Below are positions 43,510-52,285 of a stretch of DNA of 64,000 bases, piece after piece (position 1 is the stretch's first letter; each line of letters starts with the position of its first letter). The DNA is taken from the NCBI GenBank assembly GCA_046297395.1, contig JBKCNM010000105.1:22360-86359 (forward strand), in the 5' to 3' direction. This DNA comes from JBEICQ01 sp046297395. Its GTDB lineage: Bacteria; Bacteroidota; Bacteroidia; UBA4408. The notes beneath the pieces were generated by a model. That model was given only the letters and a program-made list of their open reading frames with translations. It had not been told where the DNA came from and made no database searches. Made by a program: the position numbers and the translations under genes.

Positions 43510-44197
43510 TGTATGTATCATACCTGCCAGAGGGGGAAGCAAGCGTATCCCACGAAAAAATATTAGAGATTTTTGTGGCAAGCCTATTATCGCTTATTCC
43601 ATTGAAGCTGCCATACAAAGCAATTTGTTCGAAGAAGTAATGGTATCAACAGATGATGCAGAAATTGAAAAAATTGCATTAAAATTTGGAGCCAAGGTAC
43701 CATTCTTAAGAAGTTCAAAGAACGCTGATGATTTTGCTACTACTGTGGATGTTTTAACAGAAGTGATCGGACAATATAAGAACGCAGGTAAAGAATTCAA
43801 CACCCTTTGTTGTTGCTATCCTACAGCTGCATTTGTTACATCTCAGAAATTGAAGGAGGGATATGAACTATTAAATATCCAAAATGCAGATGTCGTTCTT
43901 CCGGTTGTGGAATACAGCTATCCCATTCAAAGGAGTGTAATGATGGATAATGATCATCGGGTTTCCATGAAATGGCCGGAATTTATACATGCGCGCTCAC
44001 AGGATTTGGAAAAATCTTATCATGATGCAGGCCAATGGTATTGGGTAAAGATTGATTCACTTTTACAGAATAAAAGTTTATTTACAAAAAACACTTTTGG
44101 TGTTTCTCTTAGTCATTTAGAGGTGCAGGATATCGATAATGAATCCGATTGGCGCATAGCAGAGATAAAATATGAATTCCTACAAAGCCTTACATAA
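43502..44197 (+). CDS. pseF: pseudaminic acid cytidylyltransferase
   Basis: Activates the finished nine-carbon sugar with CTP. The 231 residues show the CMP-sugar synthetase signature IIPARGGSKRIPRKNI, then FCGKPIIAYSIEAA and DVLTEVI, ending WRIAEIKYEFLQ. Family length is about 230. It precedes rather than follows the synthase gene. It overlaps the acetyltransferase gene by 26 bases. Confidence 0.93.
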   Translation: MSNVCIIPARGGSKRIPRKNIRDFCGKPIIAYSIEAAIQSNLFEEVMVSTDDAEIEKIALKFGAKVPFLRSSKNADDFATTVDVLTEVIGQYKNAGKEFNTLCCCYPTAAFVTSQKLKEGYELLNIQNADVVLPVVEYSYPIQRSVMMDNDHRVSMKWPEFIHARSQDLEKSYHDAGQWYWVKIDSLLQNKSLFTKNTFGVSLSHLEVQDIDNESDWRIAEIKYEFLQSLT

Positions 44198-44723
44198 GCA
44201 AATTTTCACCCTGGGTGAGTATGCACTCGTCCCGATTCGCTTCGAGGACAGGATGGACATCATGCAATGGCGGAATGAACAGATTTATCATTTGCGCCAA
44301 GCTGAACCACTGACAAAAGAAGCACAAGATGCCTATTTTGAAAATGTAATAGCCAAATTATTTGATCAGGAAAAACCTCAACAAATACTTTTTTCATTAC
44401 TTCGATCCGGAGAATGCATTGGTTATGGTGGACTTGTACACATAAACTGGATTGACCGACATGCAGAGATTTCCTTCATTATGAAAACCTCGCTTGAAAA
44501 GGAAGAATTTCACTCAATCTGGGGAACCTACCTGAAAATGATAGAAGAAATAGGATTCATGGAGATAGAATTTCATAAATTATTTGTTTATGCATTTGAC
44601 CTCAGGCCCCATTTATATGAAGTGCTTCAGGAGAACAAGTATTTTTTGGATGCGCGATTACAAGAACATTGCCTATATAAAGGCAAGTTTATTGATGTTA
44701 TCATTTATTCCAAGATAAAATGA
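44172..44723 (+). CDS. pseH: GNAT acyltransferase, PseH-like
   Basis: A 183-residue acetyl-CoA-type N-acyltransferase: MQWRNEQIYHLRQAEPLT at the N-terminus, GYGGLVHINW and AEISFIM in the core strands, and HKLFVYAFDLRPHLYEVL near the end. In the Campylobacter/Helicobacter pathway PseH acetylates the 4-amino group made by PseC. The start ATG at 44172 gives a long overlap with pseF but begins the conserved region. With a formyltransferase next to it, the two could compete or act on different positions. Confidence 0.8.
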   Translation: MNSYKALHKQIFTLGEYALVPIRFEDRMDIMQWRNEQIYHLRQAEPLTKEAQDAYFENVIAKLFDQEKPQQILFSLLRSGECIGYGGLVHINWIDRHAEISFIMKTSLEKEEFHSIWGTYLKMIEEIGFMEIEFHKLFVYAFDLRPHLYEVLQENKYFLDARLQEHCLYKGKFIDVIIYSKIK

Positions 44724-45583
44724 AAATCGGGGTTCTTTGCTCAGGCAATTTAGGAATGAAAGTGCTGGAACAATTATTCAATGAATTTTCTATTGCATTT
44801 GTTTTGACAGATTCTAAGTCAGAGGGTATTCTAGCCTTTTGCTACAAGCATGCATTACCGGTATTCAAGGGAAATCCAAGAAATGGAAACTCCAGAAGCT
44901 TTTTACATGGAAAAGAATGTGAAGTATTACTATCGGTCAATTATCTTTTTTTAGTTGATCAAGATTTGATTGATTTCCCAAAAAAATATGCAATAAATAT
45001 TCACGGATCACTTCTGCCAAAGTATCGGGGACGAACCCCGCATGTTTGGGCCATAATTAACAACGAGAAAAAAACCGGTATCACAGCTCACTTAATAGAT
45101 ATTGAGTGCGATGCAGGAGCCCTCATTGAGCAGGTGGAGGTTGAGATTGAACAAAGCGACACAGGTGCATCCATTTTACAGAAATACGAAATCTTATACT
45201 GGCCGCTTATTCAAAAGACCCTTCGAATGATTCCGAAAAACGACTTGATAACGACACCACAGAATCAAACAAAAGCAACATATTTCGGCAAAAGGACTCC
45301 CGATGATGGAAAGATTGATTGGAGTTGGCAAAAGGAGCGTATTTTCAACTGGGTTAGGGCACAGGCACATCCATACCCAGGCGCATTTACTTATCTGAAT
45401 GGAGAAAAATTAATCATTGATTCAATTTCATTTACTGATGATGGCTTCAATGATGAAATACCAAACGGACAGATAATGTCCTTCCATCCCTTAAAAGTAA
45501 AAACCCCTAATGGGGTAATTAAAATTGAGAAATACCGCGGAGAATTGGAAATAAACCAACAAACAAAAATTGTCTTAGGATGA
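44720..45583 (+). CDS. Fmt-like formyltransferase in the pseudaminate operon
   Basis: A 287-residue N10-formyl-tetrahydrofolate-dependent transferase. The catalytic triad of the family is intact: Asn93 and His95 in INIHGSLLPKYRG and Asp131 in IECDAGAL. A C-terminal Fmt_C-like domain follows (WVRAQAHPYPGAF). Sugar N-formyltransferases of this type formylate amino sugars such as 4-amino-4,6-dideoxyhexoses. It lies between pseH-like and pseI with 4-base overlaps on both sides, in a place where PseG often stands. It is not Fmt itself, being shorter and embedded in a glycan operon. Predicted product: a 7-N-formyl pseudaminate. Confidence 0.82.
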   Translation: MKIGVLCSGNLGMKVLEQLFNEFSIAFVLTDSKSEGILAFCYKHALPVFKGNPRNGNSRSFLHGKECEVLLSVNYLFLVDQDLIDFPKKYAINIHGSLLPKYRGRTPHVWAIINNEKKTGITAHLIDIECDAGALIEQVEVEIEQSDTGASILQKYEILYWPLIQKTLRMIPKNDLITTPQNQTKATYFGKRTPDDGKIDWSWQKERIFNWVRAQAHPYPGAFTYLNGEKLIIDSISFTDDGFNDEIPNGQIMSFHPLKVKTPNGVIKIEKYRGELEINQQTKIVLG

Positions 45584-46626
45584 AAGTCAGTAATTACCTC
45601 ATTAACGCTGAATCACCATGTTTCATAATAGCTGAATTATCAGCAAATCACAATGGAAGTATTGAAACAGCCATAGAAACGATTCGTGCCGCCAAAAGGG
45701 CTGGCGCAGATTGCATAAAACTTCAGACATATACTGCTGATACATTAACCATTGATTCATCTCAAAAAGATTTTATTATCAACTCCGGATCGATCTGGGA
45801 TGGAAAGAATTATTATCAACTGTACCAAGAAGCCTATACTCCATGGGAATGGCATGAAAAATTGTTTCAGGTGGCAAAAGCAGAAGGCCTAGTATGTTTT
45901 TCTTCACCCTTTGATAAAACTGCTGTGGATTTTTTAGAAAAACTGAATGCCCCGGCCTATAAAATTGCCTCTTTCGAAATTACCGATATCCCATTAATAG
46001 AGTATGCAGCGTCCAAAGGAAAACCTGTGATTATTTCCACAGGTATTGCTACTCTCGAAGATATTAAGCTTGCACTGGATGCTTGTTACAGAATGGGAAA
46101 CAAGGATATCGCCCTTCTAAAATGTACTTCCAGCTATCCGGCTCCAGTGGAAGAAGCAAATATGGTGATGATAAAAGATATGGCAGAGCGATTCGGTGTA
46201 CTTACAGGTCTTTCTGATCATACCATGGGTAGCACCGTGCCGGTAGTAGCCACCTGTTATGGGGCGAAGATTATTGAGAAACATTTTATTTTAGACAGAT
46301 CCATCGGTGGCCCGGATGCTTCATTTTCGATGAATGAATTAGAATTTACTGAAATGGTAAAGGCGGTGAGAGAAGCTGAAAAAGCCATCGGAAAAGTGGA
46401 TTATTCACTTACCCCTAAACAAGAAAAAGGGAGGGATTTCAGTCGTTCCTTGTATGTTACCGAAGACATGAAAGCAGGAGACATCATTACCGAAAAAAAT
46501 GTAAGAAGCATAAGACCGGGGTTTGGACTTCACCCCAAGTTTTATAAAGAAATACTTGGGAAAACCATTAATCAAAATGTTTCTAAGGGTAGTAGGTTTA
46601 GCTTAGATATGCTTTCAAAAAAATAA
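45580..46626 (+). CDS. pseI: pseudaminic acid synthase
   Basis: Condenses the 2,4-diacylamino-trideoxy-altrose with phosphoenolpyruvate. The 348 residues have the NeuB TIM barrel (ELSANHNGSIETAIETIRAA, CIKLQTYTADTLTI, CFSSPFDKTAVDFLE, GLSDHTMGSTVPV, EKHFILDRSIGGPDASFS) and a C-terminal antifreeze-like SAF domain with SRSLYVTEDMKAGDIIT and SIRPGFGLHPKF. The last gene of the operon; no terminator was recognised after it. Confidence 0.95.
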   Translation: MKVSNYLINAESPCFIIAELSANHNGSIETAIETIRAAKRAGADCIKLQTYTADTLTIDSSQKDFIINSGSIWDGKNYYQLYQEAYTPWEWHEKLFQVAKAEGLVCFSSPFDKTAVDFLEKLNAPAYKIASFEITDIPLIEYAASKGKPVIISTGIATLEDIKLALDACYRMGNKDIALLKCTSSYPAPVEEANMVMIKDMAERFGVLTGLSDHTMGSTVPVVATCYGAKIIEKHFILDRSIGGPDASFSMNELEFTEMVKAVREAEKAIGKVDYSLTPKQEKGRDFSRSLYVTEDMKAGDIITEKNVRSIRPGFGLHPKFYKEILGKTINQNVSKGSRFSLDMLSKK

Positions 46627-47259
46627 GATTTAATCACTTTAAAATAGGTTAAGCATTACATTCACTTGCCTAACATAAATAAACAAGAAATAGTGTTTGA
46701 TATTAATTTTTAAGTTCAAATAATAAGAGTAATTTTCTTTTTTAACACTTGATTTAGTATTAAGTAATTGAATTTTCTTAGCGGTATGAAATATATTTTT
46801 TATTCTATTCCTTGGATAATCTGTTCTGTTATAGGACATCTTTTAGTGCCCATTTTTTTCAGCGCAAGGCAAATAGTGATAAGAGATATCTGGAGTTGTT
46901 TAGCTATGCTATTCTGCTTCACCCCCGCTTTTACAAGAGACTCTATTTGGTATCTATGCTCTAAACTAGGTTGTGCGTAATTTCTTGACATAAGCACCCT
47001 AAAGATTGTACCACTTGGTCAAAAGGAAAAAAGCCCTTAAAAGCCTTACCTTTTTTGTCAAAAAATTGCACTAATTTATTGAACAAAATTTTAATAAAAT
47101 TTTTTGCAACAATGCCTATTAAATATACATTCATTAAAATAAATTCCCTACTACAAAAATTTCTTCATAAAAAATTGAAACAATCAAAAATACTCATCAT
47201 CAGGGTTACAAAAATGAAAGTAATTTATTCAAATTTCATTCATCTGACATAAGAGAAAA
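46627..47259. other. AT-rich 633-base spacer
   Basis: The stretch between pseI and the leftward methyltransferase gene is visibly AT-richer than its surroundings. Apart from the IS30-type fragment at 46800-46991 I see no gene, tRNA or clear terminator in it. Confidence 0.7.
46800..46991 (-). pseudogene. IS30-family transposase N-terminal remnant
   Basis: A 63-codon frame from ATG 46991 begins MSRNYAQPSLEHRYQIESLV and continues KAGVKQNSIAKQLQISLITI. This is the helix-turn-helix that opens IS30-family transposases (pattern R-Y-x-Q-L-x-x-x-x-R-Y-Q-I-x-x-L-x-K-A-G). After about 50 residues similarity stops and the frame closes; no DDE catalytic domain or terminal inverted repeats were found. It is a decayed piece of an insertion sequence lying between two glycan gene blocks. 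Confidence 0.65.
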
Positions 47260-48873
47260 CTAATCAATCTGCCTGAGTATTCTGAAGATTTGCATATTAG
47301 CCAAATGTACTTCCAGCTGTGCCACTCTGCTAACATCCTGAAGTATTACCCTTTTTACGCCTTCGGCCCAACCGGTGTCATGAAATGCAACATAAGATCC
47401 TGGTTCCAAAAACCTAGAAAACAAATCCCAATCTTTTTTTACTCCTTCGTATTCATGGTCACCATCAATAAAAAGAAGTGATATTTTTTTGTTTTCTAAT
47501 TCTTTTGAGGAGGCCATATCGTAACTCCAACCCCTTAGCTTGACAATTTTGTCGCGGTACTTTTTGGTATTATTATTAAAATCCAGAAATGTATCTTGTT
47601 CTGCATATTTCGGATTGTTTCTGTCTTCTTCGTTGTAGATCATTGCATGATTTCCCCAGGTGTCGATGCAAAACAGACGGCCGCCTTGAGGCAAAGCCGC
47701 CGCAATCATACAAGAACTGGCACCAAGATAACTGCCGATTTCAAGTGCATTAGCATTTTGATTTAATTTCTTGGCATAGAAATACAAATTCAACTTTTCT
47801 TCATCAGTAAGATGAGTTTGAATTTTAAATTCGTTTTTTAGTTTGGCATGAACCAGTTTAGTCCGAATATTATATACGAACTTGAATCTTTTTAAAAAGT
47901 TTTTTGGTGAAGTAAGCATGCGTATTTGACTTAAAAATGAAGATTTTTGGTTTGATACATCCCATCCAAATAATTTAATGAGTTCGGGAGCATTTTGTTT
48001 GTGTTTTAACCCTAACTGAAAATTTGCCCACTCTTGTTGTGTTTTGGCAAGATATGGCTCACAAAATAAAAAAGGGTAACATTCTTTTATAAAATCTTTT
48101 TCTCTCCAATCCTGCAATATATCTAACAATTCAGGTGCATTTTTATAAAAGGTAAGTTGCTTGTAGTCATCTTTTTTCCACGACGCCCTTGGTCCTGCAA
48201 TAGAAGGTTTTGCACCAAAAAAGGAGGCATATGCCAAATGAGATCCGAATTCATTGGAAGTAACAAACTCAAATCGGCTAAACAAATAAGCCAGGCGATC
48301 TAGAGAATTAGCATCTTCAACATCAGCGGATTGTATGACTTCTATATTTCTTTTTTCAAACAAATCGATCCAATACTTTTTAGTGAAACATGCTTTGTGA
48401 AGGCAGCAAAGTATGTAACTGAACTTATCAGAAATACTATCGATATAACGCAGATAAGCTTCCTCGTCAAAATTTTCGGTTGTTTCTTCCAATGTATGCA
48501 TAGGCATTATAAGCAAGCTGTCTTTGATTCTGCTCACATTTGGTTTTTCAACGTAAATCATAGGTAAGCCTATGGCATAAACCCTGGTGTAATTTTCACT
48601 TTTTAAATAATTTACCTGATCTTGCCTCGATACCAGATAGTTTGCGTTTTTTCGTAATCTAGACAAGCCGTCAGAACCAATGACAAATTCAGGATGCATG
48701 TTACGCTCCGGAATGATGTGCCCATGTTGCCATTCTCCACTAATTTGACTTGGAATTTCTTGTAAACCACAGTATTTGGTAGCCACCCAAGCGTCACCGA
48801 ATGTGTGATTGTTTTTGACGACAATTGGATATAATCTCTTGATTTCTTCGCTAACCTTGAACTCCCCGTTCAT
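47260..48873 (-). CDS. two-domain protein: unidentified N-terminal domain plus SAM methyltransferase
   Basis: From ATG 48873 the protein has 537 residues. Residues about 365-535 form a class I SAM-dependent methyltransferase (ALEIGSYLGASSCMIAAAL as motif I, LFCIDTW, LLFIDGDHEYEGVKKDW, VAFHDTGW) of the Methyltransf_24 kind common in surface-glycan clusters. The first 350 residues are a different domain (GEWQHGHIIPERN, TSNEFGSHLAYASFFGAKP), possibly a GT-B-type transferase by the look of the second motif; I do not recognise it. An upstream TTG at 48891 lies inside the -7 element and is rejected. AT-rich codon use sets it apart from core genes. Confidence 0.72.
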   Translation of the reverse strand: MNGEFKVSEEIKRLYPIVVKNNHTFGDAWVATKYCGLQEIPSQISGEWQHGHIIPERNMHPEFVIGSDGLSRLRKNANYLVSRQDQVNYLKSENYTRVYAIGLPMIYVEKPNVSRIKDSLLIMPMHTLEETTENFDEEAYLRYIDSISDKFSYILCCLHKACFTKKYWIDLFEKRNIEVIQSADVEDANSLDRLAYLFSRFEFVTSNEFGSHLAYASFFGAKPSIAGPRASWKKDDYKQLTFYKNAPELLDILQDWREKDFIKECYPFLFCEPYLAKTQQEWANFQLGLKHKQNAPELIKLFGWDVSNQKSSFLSQIRMLTSPKNFLKRFKFVYNIRTKLVHAKLKNEFKIQTHLTDEEKLNLYFYAKKLNQNANALEIGSYLGASSCMIAAALPQGGRLFCIDTWGNHAMIYNEEDRNNPKYAEQDTFLDFNNNTKKYRDKIVKLRGWSYDMASSKELENKKISLLFIDGDHEYEGVKKDWDLFSRFLEPGSYVAFHDTGWAEGVKRVILQDVSRVAQLEVHLANMQIFRILRQID

Positions 48874-48888
48874 TTTGTAAATTTCGCT

Positions 48889-48896
48889 CAAAGTTA
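48889..48896 (-). promoter_or_regulatory. -7 promoter element (TAACTTTG) for the methyltransferase-fusion gene
   Basis: Exact TAnnTTTG match on the minus strand, 15 bases before ATG 48873. Confidence 0.45.
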
Positions 48897-49059
48897 TAAG
48901 AAAGATTCATGTTTGCATAAATTTATAATGGATAAAGAGGGGCATGATTTATTTTTTTCAGTTTTGTTTTTCAGCTTTATCCTATTTGAGATAGGATGTT
49001 TTTTATAAATACTATTAAAAAAAATAAAAATAAATTTTTCCTTACCTTTAAAAACCACT

Positions 49060-50094
49060 ATGCTAACCTCTGTCATCATTCCCACTTTCAACCGTTCAGC
49101 CCAACTGACAAAAACGCTGGAGAGCATCGCAAGGCAGAATCTCTCTGAAAAAAGTTATGAAATAATCATCATTGATAATGGGTCTACGGATGATACAAAT
49201 TCTGTTATCAAACAATTTATCAGTTCATTTCCGGCACACAATATCAATAGCTTTTATGATAAGACCCCCGGCCTTCTCACCGGAAGACACCTCGGAGCCA
49301 AAATGGCTAAAGGGGAAATTCTCGTTTTTGCCGATGATGACATCTACGCAAGCGAAAACTGGCTAAGCACTATCAATAGTATTTTCAACGATCAGGAAAT
49401 ACAACTAGCAGGTGGCAAATGCCTCCCTGATTTTGAAATCGATCCTCCAAACTGGGTGATAGATTTCTTTACGGAAAACCAAGAAGGGAAAATGCTTGCT
49501 GAACTCAGCCTTTGTGACTTCGGCAATGAGGTTAAAACAATTTCTCCTGTGTACATATGGGGATTAAACTTTTCTATTCGAAAAAAAGCACTTTACACAT
49601 TGGGAGGATTTCATCCGGACAATATTTCTCCGGCATATCAGATGTTTCAGGGTGATGGAGAAACCGGCTTGGCATTAAAAGCGATTAAAATGAATTATAA
49701 ATGTATTTACCATCCCCAAAATTTAATATATCATCAAGTTCCTAAATCAAGAATGAGCATTGATTATTTTGATAAGCGTTTTTTTTATCAGGGTATCTGT
49801 GACTCATACACTAAAATTAGAAAATATAAAACCTTAGATCGCTATATCAATCAACCGTCTCTTAAAAATGAAGCTATCGAATTGCTCAGGCACACGAAAA
49901 ATCGATTCATCAAAAGTGGCAGTGGAGTGCCTTTACATGAATTCAAAAAAAATGTAGATTTTCTGAAAATCAGACTAAACAGTATGTATCATGCCGGTTA
50001 CAACTTTCATCAACATGCGGCTCAACACAAGGTAGTTTTTGATTGGATCACAAAGTCCGATTACTTTGATTACCATTTACCGGAGTTAATATAA
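49060..50094 (+). CDS. glycosyltransferase family 2
   Basis: A 344-residue GT-A enzyme that uses a nucleotide sugar. It begins MLTSVIIPTFNRSAQLTKTL; IIDNGSTDDT binds the nucleotide, and VFADDDI is the DxD metal site. WGLNFSIRKKALYTLGGF and GDGETGLALKAI mark the acceptor side with the catalytic Asp/Glu. The C-terminal 100 residues are helical and unassigned. No membrane anchor is present. It is likely part of surface-glycan assembly, judging from its neighbours. A 7-of-8 match to the -7 element (TACCTTTA) lies at 49043-49050. Confidence 0.88.
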   Translation: MLTSVIIPTFNRSAQLTKTLESIARQNLSEKSYEIIIIDNGSTDDTNSVIKQFISSFPAHNINSFYDKTPGLLTGRHLGAKMAKGEILVFADDDIYASENWLSTINSIFNDQEIQLAGGKCLPDFEIDPPNWVIDFFTENQEGKMLAELSLCDFGNEVKTISPVYIWGLNFSIRKKALYTLGGFHPDNISPAYQMFQGDGETGLALKAIKMNYKCIYHPQNLIYHQVPKSRMSIDYFDKRFFYQGICDSYTKIRKYKTLDRYINQPSLKNEAIELLRHTKNRFIKSGSGVPLHEFKKNVDFLKIRLNSMYHAGYNFHQHAAQHKVVFDWITKSDYFDYHLPELI

Positions 50095-50185
50095 ATACCT
50101 AACTCATTGAACAGCCCTGTTAATCCGAGGCAGTATTTTTTCTTTTCAAAATCTTTTTTACAACTGGCAAAAGCAATATCAGCAG

Positions 50186-50193
50186 TATCTTTG
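50186..50193 (+). promoter_or_regulatory. -7 promoter element (TATCTTTG) for the metallophosphoesterase
   Basis: Exact TAnnTTTG match 29 bases upstream of the ATG at 50223. Confidence 0.5.
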
Positions 50194-50222
50194 CCCAACA
50201 ACCAAAAAATCCAATTTCCCCC

Positions 50223-51458
50223 ATGCCCCTGCGTTTTCTGATTATTGTTCTGGTGATTCTTGCTGTTGACATTTACTTCTACCAGGCCGTACTTACCTCC
50301 ACACAACAACTTGCCCCCAAAACCAAACGCATGATATTTTATGTGTATTGGGGATTGAGTGCCGCTACCTTTCTTTTTTTTCTTACTGCAGCCATCACAG
50401 GACCCAACCATGTTCCCCGCTTTCTGAGGGTACAGGTGTTTGCTTTTTTTATCATTATCGAAATGTCCAAAATTCCGGGCATCGCTTTCCTGCTCATCGA
50501 CGACATCATCCGCCTGTTTCGGTTTGCCGGCAGTTTTGTTTTTTCAACTCCGGAAAACAACTTCTCCCCTACCCGACTCACTTTTATCAATCGCCTTGCC
50601 CTCGGCATTGCTGCTATTCCTCTTGGTTCATTGCTCTATGGAATGATCAATGGTGCATACAAATACACCATCAGAAAAGTGAAACTGCCCCTGCAAAATC
50701 TGCCTGATGCATTCCAAGGATTGCGCATTGTGCAGGTGTCAGATATTCATTGCGGAAGTTTTGCCGACGACAAAGCCCTCAGAAAAGCCTTTGCCATGGT
50801 ACAAGAACTCAATCCTGATGTGGTTTTTTTTACAGGCGACCTCGTGAACAATGCAAGCGATGAAGCCATCCCATTTGCAGAAGCTTTTAAACTGTTAAAA
50901 GCACCCATGGGCGTATTCTCCATTATGGGAAACCATGATTACGGGGATTATACCCAGTGGAACAGTCCCGAAGAAAAAGCCCAAAACCTGCAAATGCTCA
51001 AGGATGTGCACGCAGCCTCCGGATGGAAACTGCTCAACAATACCCACCACCTGCTTGAAAAAGGAGGCGAGAAAATGGCTGTTATCGGAGTGGAGAATTG
51101 GGGCGCCAGCCTGCGTTTCCCCAAGTACGGAAAACTTGACAAGGCCTATGCAGGCACTGAACATGTTCCGGTGAAACTCTTGCTATCTCACGATCCCTCT
51201 CACTGGGATGCTGAGGTAAGAAAAAAATATCCCGACATTCAGGCTACCTTTTCCGGCCATACCCACGGGATGCAGTTTGGCATTGAGATTCCCGGATTTA
51301 GGTGGAGCCCCGTTCAGTATTTTTACAAACAATGGGCAGGATTGTATAAGAAAGAAAACCAGTACCTCTATGTCAACCGCGGCCTGGGATTTATCGGCTA
51401 TCCCGGTAGGGTGGGCATCATGCCCGAAATTACGCTCATCGAACTCAGCAAAGCCTAA
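50223..51458 (+). CDS. membrane-bound metallophosphoesterase (YkuE/YaeI-like)
   Basis: A 411-residue protein with about four N-terminal membrane segments (residues 1-150) followed by a calcineurin-like phosphoesterase domain. The metal-binding motifs are all there: QVSDIHCGSF, FFTGDLVNN, GNHDYGDY, LSHDPSH and FSGHTHGMQFG. Relatives include YaeI, a lipid A / UDP-sugar type phosphodiesterase, and YkuE; the substrate here is unknown. Stand-alone gene. Confidence 0.9.
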   Translation: MPLRFLIIVLVILAVDIYFYQAVLTSTQQLAPKTKRMIFYVYWGLSAATFLFFLTAAITGPNHVPRFLRVQVFAFFIIIEMSKIPGIAFLLIDDIIRLFRFAGSFVFSTPENNFSPTRLTFINRLALGIAAIPLGSLLYGMINGAYKYTIRKVKLPLQNLPDAFQGLRIVQVSDIHCGSFADDKALRKAFAMVQELNPDVVFFTGDLVNNASDEAIPFAEAFKLLKAPMGVFSIMGNHDYGDYTQWNSPEEKAQNLQMLKDVHAASGWKLLNNTHHLLEKGGEKMAVIGVENWGASLRFPKYGKLDKAYAGTEHVPVKLLLSHDPSHWDAEVRKKYPDIQATFSGHTHGMQFGIEIPGFRWSPVQYFYKQWAGLYKKENQYLYVNRGLGFIGYPGRVGIMPEITLIELSKA

Positions 51459-51517
51459 ACGCTTGTTTTAGTTAAGCGTGTTGGTTTATTTTGCAAACTT
51501 ATACATCATCAATATCC

Positions 51518-52228
51518 ATGGGAAGAGCATTTGAATTCAGACGCGAGCGCAAGGAAAAGCGCTGGGACAAAATGGCCAAAACATTTACCAAATATGGCAG
51601 ATTAATCGCCATGGCAGTAAAGGCAGGCGGAGGAGATATTACAACCAATGCCAAACTCCGTGCAGTTATCCAAAATGCCAAATCGGAAAACATGCCCAAG
51701 GACCGTATAGAAAATGCGATTGCAAGGGCAAGCAACAAAGACGAAAGCAATTTTCAGGAAATGGTGTATGAAGGCAAAGGTCCTCACAGTATTGGAATTC
51801 TTATTGAATGTGCTACGGATAATCCTACACGCACTGTGGCAAACATCCGTATGTACTTCAGCAGAAACGGAGGTGAACTCGGAAAAACAGGTTCGCTCGA
51901 TTACCTTTTTACGCGCAAAGGTGTATTTAAAATTCAACCTCCCTCACTTGCCATGGATGAATTGGAACTGGAACTGATAGACCATGGACTGGAGGATTTG
52001 TATGCCGACGGTGAACAATGGATCATCATGACTGCATTCACCGATTTTGGAAACATGCAAAAAGCACTGGAAGAAAAACACATCACCGTAATCAGTGCAG
52101 AGCATCAGCGGGTGCCCAACAGCACAACCAAACTAAATCCTGAACAAGAGGAGGAAGTGCTCGAATTAATAGATAAGTTTGAGCAGGACGATGATGTGAG
52201 TGCGGTGTATCACACCATGGGAAATTAA
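51518..52228 (+). CDS. YebC/PmpR-family DNA/ribosome-associated regulator
   Basis: A 236-residue protein from ATG 51518 (MGRAFEFRRERKEKRWDKMA); the frame opens nine codons earlier. Family hallmarks are KTFTKYGRLIAMAVKAGGGD, NMPKDRIENAIARAS, YEGKGPHSIGILIECATDNP and NGGELGKTGSLDYLF. YebC-type proteins have been described as transcription regulators and, more recently, as factors that help translation through proline runs. The 3' end converges with the leftward outer-membrane gene after 57 bases. Confidence 0.93.
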   Translation: MGRAFEFRRERKEKRWDKMAKTFTKYGRLIAMAVKAGGGDITTNAKLRAVIQNAKSENMPKDRIENAIARASNKDESNFQEMVYEGKGPHSIGILIECATDNPTRTVANIRMYFSRNGGELGKTGSLDYLFTRKGVFKIQPPSLAMDELELELIDHGLEDLYADGEQWIIMTAFTDFGNMQKALEEKHITVISAEHQRVPNSTTKLNPEQEEEVLELIDKFEQDDDVSAVYHTMGN

Positions 52229-52285
52229 ATTCGTGAATCTTTACTTCATACCAAAGATGAACGAAACAAGAGTGCTTTTGTAAAT

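Noticed and set aside
46768..46980. Rightward 70-codon frame in the spacer
   Set aside because: It lies antisense to the IS30-type fragment, is hydrophobic low-complexity and resembles nothing known.
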